Positions 6,877 to 10,363 of a stretch of 10,363 bases of DNA are shown here, in pieces. Below the pieces are notes generated by a model. The model did no database searches and was not told the DNA's origin. It worked only from the letters and a program-made list of their open reading frames with translations. Numbering within the stretch: the stretch's first letter is position 1; every line of letters starts with the position of its first letter. The stretch is from an uncultured Coriobacteriaceae bacterium. GTDB lineage: Bacteria; Actinomycetota; Coriobacteriia; Coriobacteriales; Eggerthellaceae. The stretch is from assembly GCA_946623915.1 (NCBI GenBank), contig CAMORQ010000044.1:1-10363 (forward strand). The letters are read 5' to 3'. Both the position numbers and the translations under genes were made by a program.

Positions 6877-6989
6877 TTTTCCGATCCTTTTGCTTGAAAG
6901 TTTCATGTCCCACATGCCAACGTGGAACACTTGCCTCTTCAGCGGCCGTTTAGTGTCGATTGCGACCCTTTCGGCTCTCTCGCGGAAAA
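6877..6989 (-). promoter_or_regulatory. Glycine riboswitch aptamer (single)
   Basis: The minus-strand RNA matches the glycine aptamer (RF00504) element by element. P1 is TTTTCCG (6983-6989) with CGGAAAA (6877-6883), followed by GAGAG (6977-6981). P2 has GCCG/CGGC and an inner GTCG/CGAC. The junction is GAAGAGGCAA (6931-6940). P3 is TGTTCCAC/GTGGGACA (6922-6929 with 6906-6913, one G-U). The conserved core GAAACTTTCAAGCAAAAGGA corresponds to the consensus AAACUCUCAGGCAAAAGGAC. The downstream linker contains CCTCTGGA, as in tandem glycine riboswitches, but no full second aptamer follows. Leader CAGG (6997-7000) can pair with linker CCTG (6869-6872), as in the kink-turn leader-linker contact. Whether glycine turns expression on or off is not decided here. 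Confidence 0.87.
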
Positions 6990-7013
6990 TATCGTCCCTG
7001 TTACTAGTATTAA

Positions 7014-7041
7014 ACTATCAAATGCAAATCACGATAGTCAA
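7014..7041 (-). promoter_or_regulatory. Promoter for the riboswitch-transporter-grd transcript
   Basis: TTGACT (7036-7041), a 16-nt spacer and GATAGT (7014-7019) form a plausible sigma70 promoter in a very AT-rich stretch. The predicted start near 7007 leaves about 18 nt of leader before P1 of the aptamer, which fits the riboswitch call. The -10 is only 4/6 to consensus, which would suit an activated or repressed promoter. Confidence 0.55.
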
Positions 7042-7072
7042 TAGATTTTATTTTATTATCGCGATAGTTTTT
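7027..7072. promoter_or_regulatory. Repeated operator-like sites around the promoter
   Basis: TATCGCGATAGT (7057-7068) and AATCACGATAGT (7027-7038) match at 10 of 12 positions and are exactly 30 bp apart, about three helical turns. The first contains the perfect palindrome TATCGCGATA (7057-7066). An inverted half site ACTATC (7014-7019) overlaps the -10. This arrangement suggests cooperative binding of a transcription factor at the -35 and upstream. The regulator is unknown. Confidence 0.5.
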
Positions 7073-7205
7073 AATCTTATACGTGACATGAGTGTCGGGC
7101 GCGTCCGGCTCTCATCATTCCTGCATATTTTGAGGCACAGTTATTTTTTAGCTACATAGCAGAATCCGTAGCTTGGCTGCATGCTACTCTCCCTTGCTGC
7201 GATTC

Positions 7206-7721
7206 TTATAGGTAATGGCCCACGCCGGCAAGGCGATCATCGTATTCAGCCCTGCTTCCGCCTATGAACTTAGGCCGGGTACGCGCGCAAAGCAGGTGTG
7301 CCTTGCCTATGCGTTTCACGTTCAGTCGCAACGGTATCGCCACCGGCTTTAGCTGCATGCCGATCAGAGTGTCTCCGATATCCATGCCGGCATCACGCAT
7401 TGCTCGTGCGGCGTCTATGGTATCTGCCGCTTTCGTACGCTGCGAGCTCGCTCCTCCCAAAACCACCGGGTTGAAGCCTAGTTGGCGCAAGACCGACTCG
7501 CCCATGTCTCCACCCCAGGTGAACAGCTCGAAAGGCGCTTCACATGATTTCAGGGCTTCGAGCGCATACGATGCACGTTGGGACGATTCGGGCTTCCCAC
7601 CTAATGCGAGCGCCCGCTCGACGATATCGGCTCCGTCGCTGCCCTTAAGGCCCACTCGGCCACCAAGCCCTGCGATAGGATTGATTATCACGCCGATCTT
7701 TTTAGCCTGCGATTCCCCCAT
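7206..7721 (-). pseudogene. ATP-NAD kinase/AcoX-like gene with internal deletion
   Basis: The first ~115 residues of this 171-residue frame look like the N-terminal domain of the ATP-NAD kinase/AcoX-like family (COG3199): KKIGVIINPIAGLGGRVGLKGSDG, then a segment ending DTIDAARAMRDAGMDI. In the family this is followed by the nucleotide-binding GGDGT region, which is absent here. The sequence instead jumps near position 7375 to IGKAHLLCARTRPKFIGG and AEYDDRLAGVGHYL, which resemble the family's C-terminal tail. Intact members are roughly 350 residues, so about half is missing. The start ATG has a good AGGAG site 5 nt upstream, so a short protein may still be made, but it should lack kinase activity. 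It lies between the gcvPB fragment and the grd control region. Confidence 0.75.
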
Positions 7722-7808
7722 ACCCGCTCCTGTTCAACATGCACGCGAATCCTGTTTCGAAACTAGATCCGACTTGCCTACCGTGCTATCTCCATATCGA
7801 AAGGGTCC

Positions 7809-7841
7809 CGCCCCTGGCCGCGCAGCAGGCGACCAGGGGCG
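7809..7841 (-). repeat. Hairpin after the gcvPB fragment
   Basis: A perfect 9-bp stem CGCCCCTGG/CCAGGGGCG with a 15-nt loop starts 9 nt after the stop of the gcvPB remnant. No clear U-run follows (GGACCCTTTCG), so it is at best a weak terminator, possibly left over from the intact gene. Confidence 0.5.
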
Positions 7842-7850
7842 TGCAAATTG

Positions 7851-8225
7851 CTACCGCTTTTTCTTCTGCACGTATTTCTTCTGGTACTGACGCCACGTGG
7901 ACGCAATGTCTTCGAACTTGTCGGCGAACGCATTGAGCGATTGGTGCTTAGACGCTTTGTGCGGCGCACCCTTAACCATTTCGGGATCGTCGTAGCATTC
8001 CTGAGCGACCTTCGCAAGCACCGCTACGAAATAGTCGAGTTCTTCTTTGCTGTACGCTTCGGTAGGTTCCGGCGTAAAAGGCTCTTCAACCGTCAGCGGG
8101 TGGTGCGGTTCCCAGATTTCGGGGATGCCGTAGTCGACCAGGCGGTTGTTCACGTCTTCGATGCCGCAACCTGTATCCGCCATAAGCTTGTCGAAGCTGA
8201 AGCGCGTTTGCTCCATACGGCGTCG
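7851..8225 (-). pseudogene. C-terminal fragment of a glycine dehydrogenase (GcvPB-like)
   Basis: The frame encodes about 125 residues matching the extreme C-terminus of the PLP-dependent P-protein subunit 2. GIEDVNNRLVDYGI, then TVEEPFTPEPTEAYSKEELDYF, then a helix ending in APH correspond to the conserved DVAKRLLDYG...EPTExxSKExLDxF...APH tail of GcvPB. Intact GcvPB is about 450-500 residues, so the PLP-binding lysine domain is gone. The only nearby ATG (8214-8216) has no ribosome site, and the frame is closed upstream by TAA at 8226-8228. The upstream DNA is the N-terminal part of a MerR gene in another frame, so a deletion has probably joined the two. An intact short gene is unlikely. Confidence 0.75.
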
Positions 8226-8368
8226 TTAGCGCCCCCACGCTCTAGGGGTCTAAGCACGCCCTTTTCGTCGTAGTGCCTCAGTGTTTTTGTGCTCAGATTG
8301 CAGATTTGCGAAAGCTCCCCTATGGTATATTTCGGATCGGGGTCTTTCTTGTTTGTACGATTCGGCAT
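8150..8368 (-). pseudogene. Truncated MerR-family regulator (HTH half only)
   Basis: The first ~45 residues from ATG 8366-8368 contain a clear MerR winged-helix start: YTIGELSQICNLSTKTLRHYDEKGVLRP. The family continues with a wing (about NGYRYY), a long coiled-coil helix and an effector domain. Here the match stops after RPLERGG near 8237, and the remaining ~27 residues are the gcvPB remnant read out of frame. A GTG three codons earlier is also possible, but AGGTGGGG lies just before the ATG. With half a DNA-binding domain and no dimerisation helix it is very unlikely to regulate anything. Confidence 0.75.
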
Positions 8369-8497
8369 TGTCCCCACCTATCCGTGCAGCAATCATCCTG
8401 CATCGGACCGCCATCGATACTACCAAGAACATTCGTTGCCTTCACTATACCTGTTTAGTACATAGGCGTACCGAAGACAATGCTTCTACCTTTTGCC

Positions 8498-8532
8498 AAA
8501 AAACAACGGGGCCGGAAGATCCGACCCCGTTG
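8498..8532 (-). terminator. Intrinsic terminator of focA
   Basis: Minus-strand RNA forms CAACGGGG/CCCCGTTG with an inner TCGGA/TCCG helix and is followed by six U (A-tract 8498-8503). It begins 39 nt after the focA stop and separates focA from the decayed block downstream. Confidence 0.88.
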
Positions 8533-8570
8533 CTGCATCTCTACGAGTATGGCTAGTTGAGCCAAACGCC

Positions 8571-9425
8571 CTAAGCCTGCTTCTTATGGTAGGCCCACCA
8601 GTACATAATGCCGACGAACACGGCACCGCCGATGATGTTGCCAATGGTGGCGAAGCAGATATTGTAGAGCGCGCCGCCCCAGTTCACCGTGGCAAGCACG
8701 GCCGCATCAAGCTGCGTGCCAAATCCGGCACCAGCAGCCAGAACACCCATGGGCAGGAAGAACATGTTCGCAACGCAGTGCTCAAAGCCCATGGCAACGA
8801 ACGCCATGACCGGGAAAATGCAGGTGAAAATCTTGTCGATGACTGTGCGACCGGCAAAGCCCATCCACACTGCCAAGCACACGAGCAGGTTGCACATGAT
8901 GCCGCGGAAAATGATCTGAACAGGCGAAAGACCGATCTTACCCGAAGCGACGGCAACCATTTGATTGCCGATGGTGTTGTCGCCAGCTTTGGTAGCCATA
9001 AGGCCGCAACCGAAGATTATCCCTACAAGAATGAGCGAGCCGATGAAGTTGAACACCCAGACCACGACCCAATTCTTGGCCAATGCGCCCCAGGAAATCT
9101 TCTTCGAAAGCGCCGCCATGACCATAAGCGAGTTGCCCGTGAACAGCTCGGCGCCCGCCACAACCACGCAAATCAGGCCAAGGCTAAACACAAAGCCGCC
9201 AAGGACCGAAGAAGCAGCGAAACTAAGCGTCTGATCTGCTTTGACATAGGTCATGAACAATGCACCCATGCCAATGAAGATACCCGCAAGAATCGCCAGC
9301 GGCACTACCGCGCGCATTTCCATACCGGCCTTGGTTACACCGACGGTTTCACCTTTTCCTTCGATGCCCGCACCCGCTAAACAATCTGGCTTAGTTGCAG
9401 CAATGTCTTCTGGTGTGATTTCCAT
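8571..9425 (-). CDS. focA: Formate/nitrite channel of the FNT family
   Basis: This 284-residue inner-membrane protein is full length for FNT channels, which form pentamers passing formate or nitrite with protons. It has six hydrophobic segments and the family landmarks in order: GGFVFSLGLICVVVAGAELFTGN (Thr96, matching Thr91 of E. coli FocA), AKNW (about 116-119), CNLLVCLAVWM (178-188), GRTVIDK, GFEHCVANMF (His216, matching FocA His209) and TIGNIIGG near the end. Similarity to FocA is stronger than what I recall for NirC. ATG at 9423-9425 has AAGGGGG 7 nt upstream. The formate dehydrogenase gene upstream on the same strand supports formate as substrate. It has its own terminator, so it is probably a single-gene transcript. 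Confidence 0.92.
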   Translation of the reverse strand: MEITPEDIAATKPDCLAGAGIEGKGETVGVTKAGMEMRAVVPLAILAGIFIGMGALFMTYVKADQTLSFAASSVLGGFVFSLGLICVVVAGAELFTGNSLMVMAALSKKISWGALAKNWVVVWVFNFIGSLILVGIIFGCGLMATKAGDNTIGNQMVAVASGKIGLSPVQIIFRGIMCNLLVCLAVWMGFAGRTVIDKIFTCIFPVMAFVAMGFEHCVANMFFLPMGVLAAGAGFGTQLDAAVLATVNWGGALYNICFATIGNIIGGAVFVGIMYWWAYHKKQA

Positions 9426-9500
9426 AGCAGAACCCCCTTTTCAGGTATGTAGTGGACGGCCAGAACTCTTCTACATAGTTTACACGCGTAAAAGTACAAA

Positions 9501-9585
9501 AAAGAGCGCGTATGATGATAGTTTTTGCACTTTCATGTCCAGTCGGTCATTACCCATCTCGCACATGTCCATCCAGGCGCTCTTT
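9501..9585 (-). repeat. Terminator-like inverted repeat upstream of focA
   Basis: AAAGAGCGC (9501-9509) and GCGCTCTTT (9577-9585) are a perfect 9-bp inverted repeat. On the minus strand the 3' arm runs into a T-run (TCTTTTTTG), as in a terminator, but the 67-nt loop is very large. The loop contains the 16-mer also found at the grd promoter (9511-9526). It could be an attenuator in the focA leader or chance. Confidence 0.35.
9511..9526. promoter_or_regulatory. Copy of the grd operator-like 16-mer upstream of focA
   Basis: TATGATGATAGTTTTT is identical at 13 of 16 positions to TATCGCGATAGTTTTT at 7057-7072 ahead of the grd riboswitch, in the same orientation. It lies about 86 bp before the focA start and could be a binding site for a shared regulator. 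Confidence 0.35.
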
Positions 9586-9705
9586 GCTGCATAACGGAGC
9601 ACGAACCGCGGACAGTCTTGGCGGGTCGTAGGCCATCGATTGGGCACGGACTGCAGGTGGGCTGGCGGGTCGCGAGCTGCTGGCTTGAGGCCGCCCTTCT
9701 TTCCC

Positions 9706-9792
9706 ATTAGTGGCAAAACTTTTTTGCCAAGGCACTGTTCCCCAGGTCGCCGTTTGCCGCAAATTAAATGATCATGATGTTTTGCCACTAAT
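9706..9792. repeat. 13-bp inverted repeat ATTAGTGGCAAAA
   Basis: ATTAGTGGCAAAA (9706-9718) and TTTTGCCACTAAT (9780-9792) are perfect inverted copies 61 bp apart. The left arm also forms a small hairpin TGGCAAAA/TTTTGCCA with the adjacent sequence (9711-9729). CCACTAATCG of the right arm recurs at 9849-9858. This looks like a composite extragenic repeat or the end of an old mobile element; no transposase gene is present. Confidence 0.55.
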
Positions 9793-9802
9793 CGTGGCCA
9801 GG

Positions 9803-9842
9803 TGGAACAAACATCCTGGACTTGGAACAAACATCCTGGACT
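9803..9842. repeat. Tandem 20-bp direct repeat
   Basis: TGGAACAAACATCCTGGACT occurs twice back to back with no mismatch (9803-9822 and 9823-9842). The pair is bracketed by the 8-bp inverted repeat GTGGAACA (9802-9809) / TGTTCCAC (9845-9852). A degenerate third copy, TTGGAACAACGTCC, lies at 9953-9966. Iterated binding sites or an extragenic repeat family are the main possibilities. Confidence 0.75.
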
Positions 9843-9917
9843 AATGTTCCACTAATCGCGGTCACAACATGGCAGCAACGTCCTCCTGGGGTCCGCTGCG
9901 CAGTGGCACCGCACGCG

Positions 9918-9954
9918 AAAAGGGCGGGAACCTACATGGCTCCCGCCCTTTTTT
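9918..9954. terminator. Bidirectional terminator after the formate dehydrogenase gene
   Basis: A perfect 12-bp stem AAAAGGGCGGGA/TCCCGCCCTTTT with an 11-nt loop has U-tracts in both directions, longer on the plus strand. It is about 70 nt after the formate dehydrogenase stop, separating that gene from focA. Confidence 0.85.
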
Positions 9955-10022
9955 GGAACAACGTCCGCGTGTCAAACGACGCCGTCCGCAATGACACGCG
10001 ATGGCACGTGGTCGGTGGCGCT

Positions 10023-10363
10023 TTAGGCTTTTGTGACCTTTACAGCGCAGACCTTGTACTCAGGCGCTTTGGCGATGTTGTCGAGCGCAGCGATGGTCAG
10101 CCAATTGCTGTTGCCGTCTTGGAAGTGGAACGGCATCCAAGTGGCGCCGGGGCGCGTCTTGTCGGACACGCGTGCGGTCGACTCGATTTCGGCGCGGCGC
10201 GAAGCTACCTTCACGCGATCGCCGTCGGCAATACCCAGCTTTTCCGCATCGACGGTGTTGATCTCGATGAACGAACTGTTCGCGATTTCGTTCAGGCCTT
10301 CCGTACGGCTGGTCATGGCGCAGGCATTATAGTGATACAGTCCGAAACCGGCGAAGCTTTTGC
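10023..10363 (-). CDS. Formate dehydrogenase catalytic subunit, C-terminal part (5' end outside window)
   Basis: About 112 codons of the C-terminal molybdopterin-dinucleotide-binding domain are present; the frame is open through the right edge, so the apparent start at 10316 is only an internal Met. Features are LYHYNACAMTSRTEGLNEI (cofactor-binding loop, as YHYN...M..R...GLNE in formate dehydrogenases), FIEINTVDAEKLGIADGDRVKVASRR (beta-barrel), RPGATWMPFHF, then NSNWLTIAALDNIAKAPEYKVCAVKV and the stop. These fit the alpha subunit of cytoplasmic or NAD-linked formate dehydrogenases. A related bis-MGD oxidoreductase is less likely. Whether it contains selenocysteine or cysteine at the active site cannot be seen. 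A bis-MGD Mo/W enzyme oxidising formate next to focA makes biological sense. Confidence 0.88.
   Translation of the reverse strand, partial: KSFAGFGLYHYNACAMTSRTEGLNEIANSSFIEINTVDAEKLGIADGDRVKVASRRAEIESTARVSDKTRPGATWMPFHFQDGNSNWLTIAALDNIAKAPEYKVCAVKVTKA

Larger units (their letters stand above)
9426..10022. other. Long intergenic region, repeat-rich
   Basis: This ~600-bp stretch between the formate dehydrogenase and focA holds the terminator, the tandem 20-mer, the inverted repeats and the operator-like 16-mer listed separately. A weak promoter candidate for focA on the minus strand is TTGTAC...TATGTA (16-nt spacer) about 50 bp before the start. An open frame of 116 codons on the minus strand crosses the tandem repeats and has no recognisable protein features, so I do not call it. 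Confidence 0.5.

Noticed and set aside
6890..7159. 89-codon plus-strand frame
   Set aside because: It covers the riboswitch and its promoter and does not resemble a protein.
7150..7173. Hairpin AGCTAC/GTAGCT as terminator of the AcoX-like remnant
   Set aside because: On the minus strand it is followed by A-rich, not U-rich, sequence, so it does not fit an intrinsic terminator.
7264..7890. 208-codon plus-strand frame
   Set aside because: Antisense to the AcoX-like remnant; composition is typical of a shadow frame.
9480..9830. 116-codon minus-strand frame upstream of focA
   Set aside because: It crosses the tandem and inverted repeats and has no family features or good start; only its last ~30 codons (MDMCEMGN...) look mildly peptide-like.
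9706..9966. CRISPR array
   Set aside because: The 20-bp repeats are directly tandem without spacers and there are only two perfect copies; no cas genes nearby.

Overview
The window reads as chromosomal DNA of an anaerobic amino-acid fermenter, most likely a Coriobacteriia/Eggerthellaceae-type actinobacterium. This rests on the overall look of the proteins and the GC-rich coding, because no rRNA or marker gene is present. All real genes lie on the minus strand. The long plus-strand open frames are antisense shadows.

Reading in the direction of transcription (right to left): (1) 10363-10023 is the C-terminal end of a molybdopterin formate dehydrogenase with a terminator at 9918-9954. (2) 10022-9426 is a repeat-rich intergenic region leading to a FocA-type formate/nitrite channel (9425-8571), which has its own U-tract terminator. 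(3) 8377-7206 is a decayed block: the HTH half of a MerR-family regulator, a C-terminal fragment of a glycine-dehydrogenase (GcvPB-like) protein, and an internally deleted ATP-NAD-kinase/AcoX-like gene. (4) 7072-6702 is a control region with a promoter, repeated operator-like sites, a well-matching glycine riboswitch aptamer and two successive terminators. (5) 6543-1 is the glycine reductase locus: a YkvI-like transporter, grdX, grdE, grdB (in-frame UGA = selenocysteine), a hairpin-rich gap, trxB, trxA, and grdA (also with UGA = selenocysteine, cut off by the left edge).

Together the genes describe Stickland-type energy metabolism. Glycine is probably imported, bound by the GrdE/GrdB complex, and reductively deaminated with electrons passed NADPH -> TrxB -> TrxA -> selenoprotein GrdA. 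The product would be acetyl phosphate on the missing GrdC/GrdD. Formate oxidation and formate transport next door could supply reductant, but that link is inference.

The enzymes are a known system. The less expected parts are the glycine aptamer with tandem terminators ahead of the transporter-grd genes, an operator-like 16-mer shared with the focA upstream region, a long imperfect inverted repeat between grdB and trxB that pairs better as minus-strand RNA, and the neighbouring graveyard of glycine-related gene fragments.
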